Shown: positions 6,980 to 14,738, numbered from the stretch's first letter. The stretch: 17,363 nucleotides of DNA from Methylopumilus sp003533095 (GCA_963977845.1 CAXBPZ010000021.1:1-17363); one strand, 5' to 3'. Numbers and translations are program-made. The notes: generated from the sequence alone by a model not told the origin.

Positions 6980-7375
6980 ATGAGTATGAGCGATCCAGTT
7001 GCCGATATGCTAACCAGAATTAGGAATGGTCAAGGTACTAATAAAGTATCTATTACCATGCCTGCATCTAAATTAAAAAAAGCTATCGCAAATGTTTTAA
7101 AAGATGAAGGCTATATTGAGAATTTTGCTGAACACGAAGTTCAAGGCAAGCCAGTATTAAATATTGAATTGAAATATTATGCTGGCAGACCTGTTATTGA
7201 AAAAATTGAAAGAGTAAGTAAACCAGGTTTACGTGTATATAAAGCTAGCGAAAGTATTCCAGAAGTAATGAATGGTCTTGGTGTTGCAATCGTTTCGACA
7301 TCTAAGGGAGTTATGACAGATAGAAAAGCAAAAGCTGCCGGTATTGGTGGTGAAGTGCTTTGCTATGTGGCTTAA
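6980..7375 (+). CDS. rpsH: 30S ribosomal protein S8
   Basis: 131 residues. The start MSMSDPVADMLTRIRNGQ parallels the E. coli start closely, which supports the first of two nearby ATG codons. SKLKKAIANVLKDEGYI, SKPGLRVYKA and STSKGVMTDRKAKAAGIGGE followed by VLCYVA complete the family pattern. S8 nucleates the 16S rRNA central domain and in E. coli is the translational repressor of the spc operon. AGGAGA at 6966-6971 precedes the start. Confidence 0.97.
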   Translation: MSMSDPVADMLTRIRNGQGTNKVSITMPASKLKKAIANVLKDEGYIENFAEHEVQGKPVLNIELKYYAGRPVIEKIERVSKPGLRVYKASESIPEVMNGLGVAIVSTSKGVMTDRKAKAAGIGGEVLCYVA

Positions 7376-7386
7376 GGAGAGAATAT

Positions 7387-7920
7387 ATGTCACGTATAGC
7401 TAACGCACCCGTAATAATTCCTCCTAAAGTGGAAGTTTCAATTAGCGATTTGAATATTTCAATTAGTGGGCCGATGGGTAAATTAAATCAGTTCATTACA
7501 CCTAACGTTAAACTAAATAACGATGGTCAAGCAATTACATTCGCAGCAGCTGACGAGTCTCAGCAAGCAAATGCAATGGCTGGAACTATGCGAGCACTTG
7601 TTGCAAACATGATGAAGGGTGTTTCTGAAGGATTCGTAAGAAAATTAACTTTAATTGGTGTTGGATATAAAGCTCAAGCTCAAGGTGCAAACCTTAATCT
7701 TGATTTAGGTTTTTCACATCCAGTAAATTATAAAATGCCCGAAGGCATTAAAGTTGAAACACCAAGTCAAACTGAAATTATTTTAAAAGGTTCTGACAAG
7801 CAATTAATCGGTCAAGTTGCTGCTCAAATTAGAGCATACCGACCACCAGAGCCATACAAAGGTAAAGGCGTTCGTTATTCAGATGAGAACGTTATTATCA
7901 AAGAAACTAAGAAAAAATAA
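7387..7920 (+). CDS. rplF: 50S ribosomal protein L6
   Basis: 177 residues from the ATG at 7387; the frame is open back to 7360, but the downstream ATG gives the conserved MSRIANAPVIIP start and has AAGGAGA just before it. SISGPMGKLNQF, KLTLIGVGYKAQAQG, LGFSHPVNY and the ending AYRPPEPYKGKGVRYSDENV identify both repeated domains. L6 lies beneath the L7/L12 stalk near the factor-binding site. Confidence 0.97.
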   Translation: MSRIANAPVIIPPKVEVSISDLNISISGPMGKLNQFITPNVKLNNDGQAITFAAADESQQANAMAGTMRALVANMMKGVSEGFVRKLTLIGVGYKAQAQGANLNLDLGFSHPVNYKMPEGIKVETPSQTEIILKGSDKQLIGQVAAQIRAYRPPEPYKGKGVRYSDENVIIKETKKK

Positions 7921-7930
7921 AGGCTGAGAT

Positions 7931-8284
7931 ATGTATAATTCGAACCCCCGTTTACGTCGCGCCAAAAAGACACGAGCAAAAATCGCTGAGCTTCAAGTGA
8001 CAAGATTAAGTGTTCATAGAACGAACACAAATATTTATGCACAAATCATAAGTGCTGGTGAGAATAAGGTTTTAGCAAGTGCTTCTTCTATTGAAGCAGA
8101 CGTTAAAAAAACTCTAAAAAATGGTGGCAATATTGAGGCGGCAGCTCAAATTGGTAAACGTATTGCTGAAAAAGCAAAAAAAATTGGTATTACAAATGTG
8201 GCATTTGATAGATCAGGTTATCGCTATCACGGCAGAGTTAAAGCTTTAGCAGATGCAGCTAGAGAAAACGGCTTGTCTTTTTAA
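7931..8284 (+). CDS. rplR: 50S ribosomal protein L18
   Basis: 117 residues, as in E. coli. A basic N-terminus (NPRLRRAKKTRAKIAE) is followed by RLSVHRTNTNIYAQII and the conserved ending FDRSGYRYHGRVKALADAAR. L18 binds 5S rRNA alongside L5. The ATG at 7931 has a weak AAGGCTGAG ribosome binding site. Confidence 0.97.
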   Translation: MYNSNPRLRRAKKTRAKIAELQVTRLSVHRTNTNIYAQIISAGENKVLASASSIEADVKKTLKNGGNIEAAAQIGKRIAEKAKKIGITNVAFDRSGYRYHGRVKALADAARENGLSF

Positions 8285-8309
8285 CCCAACAATTTAAATA
8301 GGTCAAAAC

Positions 8310-8822
8310 ATGGCAAAAGATTTAGAAAATCAACAAACGCAAACAGACGGTTTAAGAGAAAAAATGATTGCTGTAAACCGCGTTACTAAAGTAGTTAAAG
8401 GCGGTCGAATCATGAGTTTTGCTGCTTTAACAGTGGTAGGCGATGGAGATGGTTCAGTTGGTATGGGTAAAGGTAAAGCAAGGGAAGTGCCTGTAGCTGT
8501 TCAAAAAGCAATGGATGAAGCTAGAAGAGGTATGCTTAAAGTAAAGTTAAATAATGGCACTTTGCAACATGCTGTGATAGGCGAGCATGGCGCTGCAAAA
8601 GTTTTTATTCAGCCCGCTTCAGAAGGTACTGGGATTATTGCTGGTGGTGCGATGAGAGCGATTTTCGAAGTGATGGGTATTACCAATGTTCTAGCAAAAT
8701 GTATTGGTTCAACGAATCCTTACAACGTTGTGAGGGCAACATTAAATGGACTTGAGTCAATGAATACGCCTGCTGAAATTGCTGCTAAACGTGGTAAATC
8801 AGTAGAAGAAATTAGAGGCTAA
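8310..8822 (+). CDS. rpsE: 30S ribosomal protein S5
   Basis: 170 residues. The double-stranded RNA binding fold starts at LREKMIAVNRVTKVVKGGR, then FAALTVVGDGDGSVGMGKGK; the second half has GTGIIAGGAMRAIFEVMGI and NPYNVVRATLNGL. S5 helps secure the mRNA entry channel with S3 and S4, and classical spectinomycin or error-prone changes map to it. The KGGR loop near residues 31-34 appears intact. A 25-base gap with AGGTC precedes the start. Confidence 0.97.
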   Translation: MAKDLENQQTQTDGLREKMIAVNRVTKVVKGGRIMSFAALTVVGDGDGSVGMGKGKAREVPVAVQKAMDEARRGMLKVKLNNGTLQHAVIGEHGAAKVFIQPASEGTGIIAGGAMRAIFEVMGITNVLAKCIGSTNPYNVVRATLNGLESMNTPAEIAAKRGKSVEEIRG

Positions 8823-8826
8823 TAAA

Positions 8827-9030
8827 ATGGCAAAGACAAAAAAAGAAATCACAGCAGGTTTAAAAGTTACATTAATCAAAAGTTTAATTGGTAGAACTGA
8901 ACCTCACCGTGCAACGGTTAAAGGATTGGGTCTTAGAAGATTGCATCATACAGTTGAATTGCAAGATACTCCTGCGATTCGAGGCATGATCAATGCAGTA
9001 AATTATTTACTTAAAGTCGAAAAGATATAA
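8827..9030 (+). CDS. rpmD: 50S ribosomal protein L30
   Basis: 67 residues, a little longer than the 59 of E. coli. LKVTLIKSLIGRTEPHRATV and KGLGLRRLHHTVELQDTPA define it. It starts four bases after rpsE, with AGAGGCTAATAAA as the start context. Its place between rpsE and rplO is conserved. Confidence 0.96.
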   Translation: MAKTKKEITAGLKVTLIKSLIGRTEPHRATVKGLGLRRLHHTVELQDTPAIRGMINAVNYLLKVEKI

Positions 9031-9039
9031 AGAGAAATT

Positions 9040-9477
9040 ATGAAACTAAATACATTAAAACCAGCAGCTGGCGCCAAAAAAGTAGCAAGACGTGTGGGCC
9101 GAGGTATTGGTTCTGGTCTTGGAAAAACGGCTGGACGTGGTCATAAAGGTCAAAAATCTAGAGCAGGCGGATTCCATAAAGTCGGTTTTGAAGGTGGTCA
9201 AATGCCGATTCAAAGACGTCTGCCAAAACGAGGATTTAAATCACTAACGCAAAAATTAACAGCACGTGTTAGAACAAATGAACTCAATTTAGTTGAGTCA
9301 GACAATATTGATTTGCTCGTATTAAAGTCAGCTAAATTAATTTCTGATAATGCAAAAACAGCAAAAGTTTATTTATCAGGCGAAGTAAAAAGAAAATTAA
9401 CAATCCAAGGTTTATTGTTAACTAAGGGCGCTCGTGCTGCAATTGAAGCGGCAGGCGGAAAAGTAGTAGAAGTTTGA
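9040..9477 (+). CDS. rplO: 50S ribosomal protein L15
   Basis: 145 residues. A glycine- and arginine-rich N-terminal extension (RRVGRGIGSGLGKTAGRGHK, then GQKSRAGGF), GFEGGQMPIQRRLPKRGF and the C-terminal KGARAAIEAAGGKV are typical. L15 is a late assembly protein that threads into 23S rRNA. It is followed ten bases later by secY, as in most bacteria. Confidence 0.97.
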   Translation: MKLNTLKPAAGAKKVARRVGRGIGSGLGKTAGRGHKGQKSRAGGFHKVGFEGGQMPIQRRLPKRGFKSLTQKLTARVRTNELNLVESDNIDLLVLKSAKLISDNAKTAKVYLSGEVKRKLTIQGLLLTKGARAAIEAAGGKVVEV

Positions 9478-9487
9478 GAATTTAATT

Positions 9488-10810
9488 TTGGCTCAAGATA
9501 ATCTATTAGGTGCTTTTGGTAAGACAAGCGAATTAAAAAGTCGCATATTGTTTTGTTTAGGTGCGATTGTTGTTTATAGACTTGGCGCTCATATTCCAGT
9601 GCCTGGAATTGATCCGCTGGTGCTTAAAAAATTATTTGATTCACAAAGTGGTGGCATCTTGGGAATGTTTAATATGTTCTCTGGAGGCGCATTAAAAAGG
9701 TTTACGTTATTTGCATTAGGGATCATGCCTTACATTTCAGCATCGATCATTATGCAATTATTAACAGTGGTATCGCCTCAATTGGAGCAACTTAAAAAAG
9801 ATGGCGAAGCAGGTAGAAGATTAATAACAAAGTATACGAGATACGGCACGGTGATTTTGGCCGCATTTCAGGCGCTTGGTATTTCGATAGCGCTTGAGTC
9901 TCAACCAGGATTGGTGCTTGATCCCGGTTTAGCTTTTAGACTCACAACAGTTGTAACTTTAGTAAGCGGAACAATGTTCCTTATGTGGTTGGGCGAGCAA
10001 ATTACTGAGAGAGGTATTGGTAATGGAATCTCAATCATTATTTTTTCAGGCATTGTGGCTGGATTGCCTCATGCAGTGGGAAGCACACTTGAGCTAGCTA
10101 GAACGGGAGCATTTTCAATACCGCTAGTTTTCTTCTTGTTTGCAGCAACAATTTTAGTAACAGCTCTGGTTGTTTTTGTTGAAAGAGGCCAGAGAAAAAT
10201 TACTGTGAATTATGCAAAAAGACAAGTTGGCAATAAGTTATATGGGGGTCAAACCTCTCATTTGCCATTGAAATTGAATATGGCGGGTGTAATCCCACCT
10301 ATTTTTGCATCAAGTATTATTTTATTTCCAGCGACTTTGGCTGGATGGTTTGGATCTAGTGAAAAAATGTTGTGGCTAAAAGATATTGGAGCTGCAATTT
10401 CACCAGGGCAACCTATTTATATTTTTCTATTCGCAGTTGCGATAGTGTTTTTCTGCTTTTTTTATACTGCTTTGGTTTTTAATCCAAAGGAAACGGCAGA
10501 TAACTTGAAAAAAGGTGGTGCGTTTGTTCCTGGGATTAGACCGGGAGAACAAACTGCAAAATATATCGACCAGATTATGGGTAGATTAACTTTAGTAGGC
10601 GCTGTTTACATAACGCTGGTGTGTTTATTACCAGAGTTTTTAATACTTAAGTTTAATGTTCCTTTTTATTTTGGAGGTACATCGTTATTAATTATTGTAG
10701 TTGTAACGATGGATTTTATGACTCAAGTTCAATCTCATCTGATGTCATATCAGTATGAGGGATTGCTTAAGAAAGCTAACTTTAAAGGTGGCGCTAATGC
10801 GCTTAGATAA
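9488..10810 (+). CDS. secY: Protein translocase subunit SecY
   Basis: 440 residues with about ten membrane helices; E. coli SecY has 443. Landmarks are IPVPGIDPLVLKKLF in the first periplasmic region, the plug stretch GGILGMFNMFSGGALKRF, FALGIMPYISASIIMQLL (TM2), GEQITERGIGNGIS, ERGQRKITVNYAKRQVG in a cytosolic loop, and the tail MSYQYEGLLKKANFKG. SecY forms the SecYEG channel with SecE and SecG, which are not in this window. The start is TTG at 9488, with only GAGAA as ribosome binding site; no nearby ATG would keep the N-terminus. This may hold SecY output below that of the flanking ribosomal proteins. Confidence 0.97.
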   Translation: MAQDNLLGAFGKTSELKSRILFCLGAIVVYRLGAHIPVPGIDPLVLKKLFDSQSGGILGMFNMFSGGALKRFTLFALGIMPYISASIIMQLLTVVSPQLEQLKKDGEAGRRLITKYTRYGTVILAAFQALGISIALESQPGLVLDPGLAFRLTTVVTLVSGTMFLMWLGEQITERGIGNGISIIIFSGIVAGLPHAVGSTLELARTGAFSIPLVFFLFAATILVTALVVFVERGQRKITVNYAKRQVGNKLYGGQTSHLPLKLNMAGVIPPIFASSIILFPATLAGWFGSSEKMLWLKDIGAAISPGQPIYIFLFAVAIVFFCFFYTALVFNPKETADNLKKGGAFVPGIRPGEQTAKYIDQIMGRLTLVGAVYITLVCLLPEFLILKFNVPFYFGGTSLLIIVVVTMDFMTQVQSHLMSYQYEGLLKKANFKGGANALR

Positions 10811-10820
10811 CCTTTAATCA

Positions 10821-11039
10821 ATGGCAAAAGAAGACACAATTGAGATGCAAGGGGAGATTATAGAAAATCTTCCAAATGCAACTTTTAGGGTCAAGTTAGA
10901 AAATGACCATGTTGTATTGGGCTACATTTCAGGAAAAATGCGTATGAATTATATTCGTATTCTTCCAGGAGATAAGGTGACTGTAGAAATGACACCTTAT
11001 GATTTAACCAGAGCAAGAATTACGTTCAGGGTTAAATAA
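10821..11039 (+). CDS. infA: Translation initiation factor IF-1
   Basis: 72 residues, the universal length, forming a single S1-like OB fold: MAKEDTIEMQGEIIENLPNA, VKLENDHVVLGYISGKMRMN, YIRILPGDKVTVEMTPYDL. IF-1 occupies the ribosomal A site during initiation. Its location between secY and rpmJ is common in betaproteobacteria and Gram-positives, whereas in E. coli infA is elsewhere; this supports a non-gamma origin. The upstream context CTTTAATCA gives no good ribosome binding site. Confidence 0.96.
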   Translation: MAKEDTIEMQGEIIENLPNATFRVKLENDHVVLGYISGKMRMNYIRILPGDKVTVEMTPYDLTRARITFRVK

Positions 11040-11071
11040 GTGATATTAATTACAATTTAAGAGGTATAAAA

Positions 11072-11185
11072 ATGAGAGTTCGTGCATCCGTAAAAACATT
11101 ATGCCGAAACTGTAAAGTTGTCAGAAGAAGAGGGGTTGTGAGAGTAATTTGCTCAGATCCTCGACATAAGCAACGACAAGGATAA
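11072..11185 (+). CDS. rpmJ: 50S ribosomal protein L36 (zinc type)
   Basis: A 37-residue protein, MRVRASVKTLCRNCKVVRRR then GVVRVICSDPRHKQRQG. The zinc ligands Cys11, Cys14, Cys27 and His32 are all present, making this the C-plus form. The ATG at 11072 follows AAGAGGTATAAAA. L36 is the smallest large-subunit protein and is the last gene of the spc block. A probable alpha-operon promoter and hairpin follow directly. Confidence 0.96.
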   Translation: MRVRASVKTLCRNCKVVRRRGVVRVICSDPRHKQRQG

Positions 11186-11190
11186 GGGTT

Positions 11191-11219
11191 GGTTGTTAAT
11201 TGTTAAAAATTCAACAACC
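11191..11219 (+). promoter_or_regulatory. Hairpin between rpmJ and rpsM
   Basis: GGTTGTTAATT at 11191-11201 pairs with AATTCAACAACC at 11208-11219: eleven pairs, one bulged C and a six-base loop (GTTAAA). No U-run follows, so it is at best a weak or attenuating terminator for the spc transcript. It overlaps the -35 box of the putative rpsM promoter. Confidence 0.5.
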
Positions 11220-11228
11220 TGTTAAAAT
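11200..11228 (+). promoter_or_regulatory. Putative alpha operon promoter
   Basis: TTGTTA at 11200-11205 and TAAAAT at 11223-11228 are 17 bases apart. The start would be near 11235, about 35 nt before rpsM. This is the position of the alpha operon promoter in other proteobacteria. The -35 box lies inside the preceding hairpin. Confidence 0.5.
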
Positions 11229-11271
11229 ATAAGGCTTTTTATTTAATTTGCCATTTTTTTTGGAGTAAGTT

Positions 11272-11634
11272 ATGGCTCGTATTGCTGGGGTAAATGTACC
11301 CGATCATCAACATGCAGAAATTGCTTTAACAGCAATTTATGGCATTGGACGAAATACCGCAAAGAAAATCTGTGTTGCGGCGGGAATCATTGCGACTGCT
11401 AAATTAAAAGATTTGAATGATGCTGATGTAGAAAAGCTTCGTGATCAAGTAGCGAAAATTAAAGTTGAAGGTGACTTACGAAGAGAAGTCACAATGAATA
11501 TAAAACGATTAATGGATCTTGGTTGTTATCGAGGTGTAAGACACAGAAGAGGTCTTCCAGTGAGAGGTCAAAGAACTAAAACAAATGCAAGAACAAGAAA
11601 AGGCCCTGTTAAAGCAATTAAACAGGCTAAATAA
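11272..11634 (+). CDS. rpsM: 30S ribosomal protein S13
   Basis: 120 residues. ARIAGVNVPDHQHAEIALTA, IYGIGRNTAKKIC (helix-hairpin-helix-like), NIKRLMDLGCYRGVRHRRGL and PVRGQRTKTNARTRKGP are all conserved. S13 contacts P-site tRNA and bridges to L5. The ribosome binding site is GGAG at 11261-11264. First gene of the alpha block. Confidence 0.97.
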   Translation: MARIAGVNVPDHQHAEIALTAIYGIGRNTAKKICVAAGIIATAKLKDLNDADVEKLRDQVAKIKVEGDLRREVTMNIKRLMDLGCYRGVRHRRGLPVRGQRTKTNARTRKGPVKAIKQAK

Positions 11635-11655
11635 AAAAAGGTTTAAGGATTATTT

Positions 11656-12048
11656 ATGGCAACAAAAGCTAGTGTTCGTGTAAAAAAGAAAGTTAAGAAA
11701 AACGTAGCGGAAGGTATAGCTCACGTTCACGCATCTTTCAATAACACAATCATCACAATTACAGACAGACAAGGCAATGCATTATCTTGGGCAACATCTG
11801 GCGGTGCTGGATTCAAAGGCTCAAGAAAAAGTACGCCATTTGCAGCGCAAGTTGCAGCTGAAGCAGCAGGTAAAGCAGCTCAAGAGTGCGGTGTAAAAAA
11901 TCTTGAAGTAAAAATTAAAGGACCAGGCCCTGGAAGAGAATCCGCAGTGCGAGCACTTAATGCTGCAGGATTTAAAATTACAAGTATTCAAGATGTAACG
12001 CCAGTTCCACACAATGGTTGCCGTCCACCTAAGAAAAGAAGAATTTAA
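11656..12048 (+). CDS. rpsK: 30S ribosomal protein S11
   Basis: 130 residues. HVHASFNNTIITITDRQGNA, SWATSGGAGFKGSRKSTPFA and the ending DVTPVPHNGCRPPKKRRI are hallmark sequences. The Asn-Gly near the C-terminus is the site where isoaspartate forms in E. coli S11. S11 lies on the platform near the Shine-Dalgarno helix. It is preceded by TTTAAGGAT. Confidence 0.97.
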   Translation: MATKASVRVKKKVKKNVAEGIAHVHASFNNTIITITDRQGNALSWATSGGAGFKGSRKSTPFAAQVAAEAAGKAAQECGVKNLEVKIKGPGPGRESAVRALNAAGFKITSIQDVTPVPHNGCRPPKKRRI

Positions 12049-12053
12049 TAAGT

Positions 12054-12071
12054 TGAGCATTGAATTGCTCA
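12054..12071 (+). promoter_or_regulatory. Small hairpin before rpsD
   Basis: TGAGCA at 12054-12059 and TGCTCA at 12066-12071 form six pairs around TTGAAT. It lies just upstream of the rpsD ribosome binding site (AGGAGAG) and could tune S4 translation. Function is inferred only. Confidence 0.3.
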
Positions 12072-12090
12072 TTGAAACAGGAGAGTTATT

Positions 12091-12720
12091 TTGGCAAGAA
12101 ATCTAGATCCTAAATGTCGTCAATGTAGAAGAGAAGGCGAAAAACTTTTTCTTAAAGGCGAAAAATGTTTTACTGACAAATGCGCTATTGAAAAGCGTAA
12201 TTTCCCTCCTGGCCAACACGGACAAAGAAGAGCGAGTCGTTTATCAGATTACGGCGTTCAATTAAGAGAAAAACAAAAACTCAGAAGAATTTATGGCATT
12301 TTAGAAGCGCAATTTAGAAGCTACTATGCAGAAGCGGAAAGAAAAAAAGGCATTACCGGCGAAAATCTTTTACAGCTTTTAGAATGCAGATTAGATAACG
12401 TTGCGTATCGTATGGGTATCGGCGCTTCTCGCACAGAAGCAAGACAAATCGTAAGACACAACAGTCTTTTGGTAAATGGTCAAAGAGTAAATATCCCTTC
12501 CTATCAAGTGAAGCCAGGTGATGTACTTTCCGTTGCAGAAGCATCTAAGCAACAGTTAAGAATTAAAGGTTCGATTGAAGCTGCAGAGCAAAGAGGTTTT
12601 CCAGAATGGATTGAGGTTGACGTAAAAGGCCTTAAAGGTACATTCAAAAACAAACCACTACGCGATGATTTACCTGCAACAATTAATGAATCACTCGTTG
12701 TTGAGCTCTATTCAAAATAA
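12091..12720 (+). CDS. rpsD: 30S ribosomal protein S4 (four-cysteine form)
   Basis: 209 residues. The N-terminus has Cys9, Cys12, Cys26 and Cys31 in a C-x2-C-x13-C-x4-C pattern, the zinc-knuckle form usual in betaproteobacteria. The S4 RNA-binding domain follows with NVAYRMGIGASRTEARQIVR and HNSLLVNGQRVNIPSYQVKP. S4 nucleates the 16S 5' domain and in E. coli represses the alpha operon at the rpsM leader. The start is TTG at 12091 behind a strong AGGAGAG; the conserved MARNLDPKC beginning fixes it. Confidence 0.97.
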   Translation: MARNLDPKCRQCRREGEKLFLKGEKCFTDKCAIEKRNFPPGQHGQRRASRLSDYGVQLREKQKLRRIYGILEAQFRSYYAEAERKKGITGENLLQLLECRLDNVAYRMGIGASRTEARQIVRHNSLLVNGQRVNIPSYQVKPGDVLSVAEASKQQLRIKGSIEAAEQRGFPEWIEVDVKGLKGTFKNKPLRDDLPATINESLVVELYSK

Positions 12721-12750
12721 TTAAATAAGAATTATTGATAAGGATACATA

Positions 12751-13737
12751 ATGCAAAATAGTCCTACAGAATATTTAAAACCAAGAATTGTAAATGTTGA
12801 AGTTATAAACCCAGTAAGAGCTCGCGTTACTCTTGAGCCTATGGAAAGAGGTTTTGGCTTTACTTTAGGCAATGCATTAAGACGAGTTTTATTGTCTTCA
12901 ATTCCTGGCTATGCAATTACTGAAGTGAAAATTGATGGTGTAGTTCATGAATATTCAACTTTGGATGGCGTGCAAGAAGACGTGGTTGATATTCTCTTGA
13001 ATTTAAAAGGTGTTGCATTAAAACTTCATAATAAATCTGAGACAATCCTTACATTAAATAAAACCGTTGAAGGTCCGGTAACAGCTGCTGATTTTGAAAC
13101 AAATCATGATGCTGAAATTATTAATCCGAATCATTTAATTGCGCATCTTACAAAAGGTGGAAAGTTAAATCTAGAAGTTAAGGTTGAAATGGGTAGAGGA
13201 TATCAGCCTGTTCCAGCAAGAAGAAAATCAAATCAAGAAGATAAAACTTTAGGTTTTATCATGGTTGATGCTTCTTTTAGTCCAATCAATAAAGTGAGTT
13301 ATTTTGTTGAGAGCGCACGTGTAGAACAAAGAACAGACTTAGACAAATTAATCATGGACGTTGAAACTAATGGCGTTATTGATGCTGAACAAGCAATTAG
13401 AGACGCTGCTAGAATTTTAATGGGCCAACTCTCTGTATTTGCAAACTTAGAAAGCGCTCTAACTGAAGTCGAAGTGAAGCAAGCGCCTCAAGTTGACCCG
13501 GTTTTATTAAGACCCGTTGATGATCTAGAGCTCACTGTAAGATCAGCAAACTGCCTAAAAGCAGAAAATATTTATTATATTGGTGATCTAATTCAACGAA
13601 GTGAAAATGAGCTTTTAAAGGCTCCAAATCTTGGAAGAAAATCACTTAATGAGATTAAAGATGTTTTAGCTTCTAAAGGCTTAACTTTAGGCATGAAGTT
13701 AGAAAATTGGCCTCCAGCAGGTTTAGAAAAAGCGTAA
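12751..13737 (+). CDS. rpoA: RNA polymerase subunit alpha
   Basis: 328 residues, close to E. coli's 329. The N-terminal dimerisation domain has EPMERGFGFTLGNALRRVLL and SSIPGYAITEVKIDGVVHEY. A linker near residues 235-250 is followed by the C-terminal domain, with Arg264 in RSANCLKAEN (E. coli Arg265, the UP-element and activator contact), and then NLGRKSLNEIKDVL and LENWPPAGL. The gene follows rpsD at 30 bases, with AAGGATA as ribosome binding site, so transcription and translation components share one operon. Confidence 0.98.
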   Translation: MQNSPTEYLKPRIVNVEVINPVRARVTLEPMERGFGFTLGNALRRVLLSSIPGYAITEVKIDGVVHEYSTLDGVQEDVVDILLNLKGVALKLHNKSETILTLNKTVEGPVTAADFETNHDAEIINPNHLIAHLTKGGKLNLEVKVEMGRGYQPVPARRKSNQEDKTLGFIMVDASFSPINKVSYFVESARVEQRTDLDKLIMDVETNGVIDAEQAIRDAARILMGQLSVFANLESALTEVEVKQAPQVDPVLLRPVDDLELTVRSANCLKAENIYYIGDLIQRSENELLKAPNLGRKSLNEIKDVLASKGLTLGMKLENWPPAGLEKA

Positions 13738-13770
13738 TTATTAAATTAAGAAAAATTTGAGGGTAAGAGT

Positions 13771-14181
13771 ATGCGTCACGCAAATGGTCATAGAAAACTA
13801 AACAGAACGAGCAGTCATCGACAAGCAATGTTGAGAAATATGGCTACTTCCTTGTTAAAAAATGAGATTATTAAAACTACATTACCTAAAGCTAAAGAGC
13901 TTAGAAAAGTGGCTGAACCTCTTATTACATTAGCAAAAAGCGCAACCTTATCTAATAGACGATTAGCTTTTAGTCGTTTAAGAGATAGAGATATTGTGAC
14001 CAAATTATTTGCTGAGTTAGGCCCACGATACAACACAAGAAAAGGCGGCTACTTAAGAATATTGAAGTGTGGATTCCGAGACGGAGATAATGCGCCTATG
14101 GCCTTTGTTGAGCTTGTAGATAGACCTATTGTTGAAGTTGCGACACCAGCCCCTAAAGAAGAGGCAGCAGCAACAGAATAA
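13771..14181 (+). CDS. rplQ: 50S ribosomal protein L17
   Basis: 136 residues. MRHANGHRKLNRTSSHRQAM, LRNMATSLLKNEIIKTTLPK, KAKELRKVAEPLITLAK and GGYLRILKCGFRDGDNAPMA identify it. The C-terminal dozen residues (APKEEAAATE) are an acidic, alanine-rich tail. Last gene of the alpha operon; a strong terminator follows 20 bases after the stop. Confidence 0.97.
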   Translation: MRHANGHRKLNRTSSHRQAMLRNMATSLLKNEIIKTTLPKAKELRKVAEPLITLAKSATLSNRRLAFSRLRDRDIVTKLFAELGPRYNTRKGGYLRILKCGFRDGDNAPMAFVELVDRPIVEVATPAPKEEAAATE

Positions 14182-14201
14182 TAAAGTATTCCTGTATAAA
14201 T

Positions 14202-14229
14202 AAAAAAGCCAGCAGTAGCTGGCTTTTTT
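14202..14229. terminator. Bidirectional intrinsic terminator after rplQ and rpmG
   Basis: AAAAAA-GCCAGC-AGTA-GCTGGC-TTTTTT: a six-pair GC-rich stem at 14208-14213 and 14218-14223 with an AGTA loop, flanked by a six-A run on one side and a six-T run on the other. The symmetry lets it end the ribosomal operon on the plus strand and rpmG on the minus strand, which converge here. Confidence 0.92.
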
Positions 14230-14252
14230 ATTGTTTTGTTTTAAGCTTAAAA

Positions 14253-14408
14253 TTATTTGATTTTAGCTTCTTTGTAAACGACATGTTTTCTAACAACAGG
14301 ATCAAATTTTTTGATCTCCATTTTGTCAGGCATCGTTCTTTTGTTTTTTGTTGTTGTATAGAAATGTCCAGTACCAGCACTAGACTCTAATTTGATTTTT
14401 TCACGCAT
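14253..14408 (-). CDS. rpmG: 50S ribosomal protein L33 (zinc-free type)
   Basis: A 51-residue protein with the CAT of its start at 14406-14408: MREKIKLESSAGTGHFYTTT, then KNKRT, KKFDPVVRKHVVYKEAKIK. It has no cysteines, so it is the C-minus form. It is about four residues shorter at the N-terminus than the 55-residue E. coli protein, which begins MAKGIREKIKL. An AAGGAA ribosome binding site precedes the start. It lies nine bases after rpmB, the usual L28-L33 pair. Confidence 0.95.
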   Translation of the reverse strand: MREKIKLESSAGTGHFYTTTKNKRTMPDKMEIKKFDPVVRKHVVYKEAKIK

Positions 14409-14417
14409 ATATATTCC

Positions 14418-14654
14418 TTAAATTTTCTCGCCAGCTGCACGCATTTTTTTAACAATAGCATCAATGCCTAGCTTATCGATTGTTCTTAGCGCTGCATTAG
14501 TAATTCTCATAGAGACCCAGCGATTTTCAGTTTCGACCCAAAATTTACGGTTTTGTAAATTAGGTAAAAAGCGTCTTTTGGTCTTGTTATTGGCATGAGA
14601 TACGTTGTTTCCTGACATTGGTTTTTTGCCGGTTAATTGACATACGCGAGCCAT
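14418..14654 (-). CDS. rpmB: 50S ribosomal protein L28
   Basis: 78 residues, the E. coli length. MARVCQLTGKKPMSGNNVSH, ANNKTKRRFLPNLQ, RKFWVETENRWVSMRITNAA and LRTIDKLGIDAIV are conserved. AAGGAT lies before the ATG. It is transcribed with rpmG towards the terminator shared with rplQ; a promoter-like pair is found just upstream. Confidence 0.97.
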   Translation of the reverse strand: MARVCQLTGKKPMSGNNVSHANNKTKRRFLPNLQNRKFWVETENRWVSMRITNAALRTIDKLGIDAIVKKMRAAGEKI

Positions 14655-14699
14655 AATTTAAATCCTTTATTTATTACAATAATTTCGAAAAAGACTGCT

Positions 14700-14729
14700 A
14701 TTAAACCACATAACCCACTGTCTTTTCAA
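14700..14729 (-). promoter_or_regulatory. Putative rpmB-rpmG promoter
   Basis: Read on the minus strand, TTGAAA (14729-14724) and TTTAAT (14705-14700) are 18 bases apart, beginning ten bases beyond the dut stop. It would give a leader of about 40 nt to rpmB and allow L28-L33 expression independent of coaBC-dut. Confidence 0.5.
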
Positions 14730-14738
14730 GTGAATTTG

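Noticed and set aside
7360..7386. Longer rplF start at 7360
   Set aside because: It lies within the end of rpsH. The ATG at 7387 matches the family N-terminus and has AAGGAGA before it.
14686..14729. AAAAGAC/GTCTTTT inverted repeat as a dut terminator on the minus strand
   Set aside because: Only seven AT-rich pairs around a 24-base loop, overlapping the likely rpmB promoter; too weak to call.
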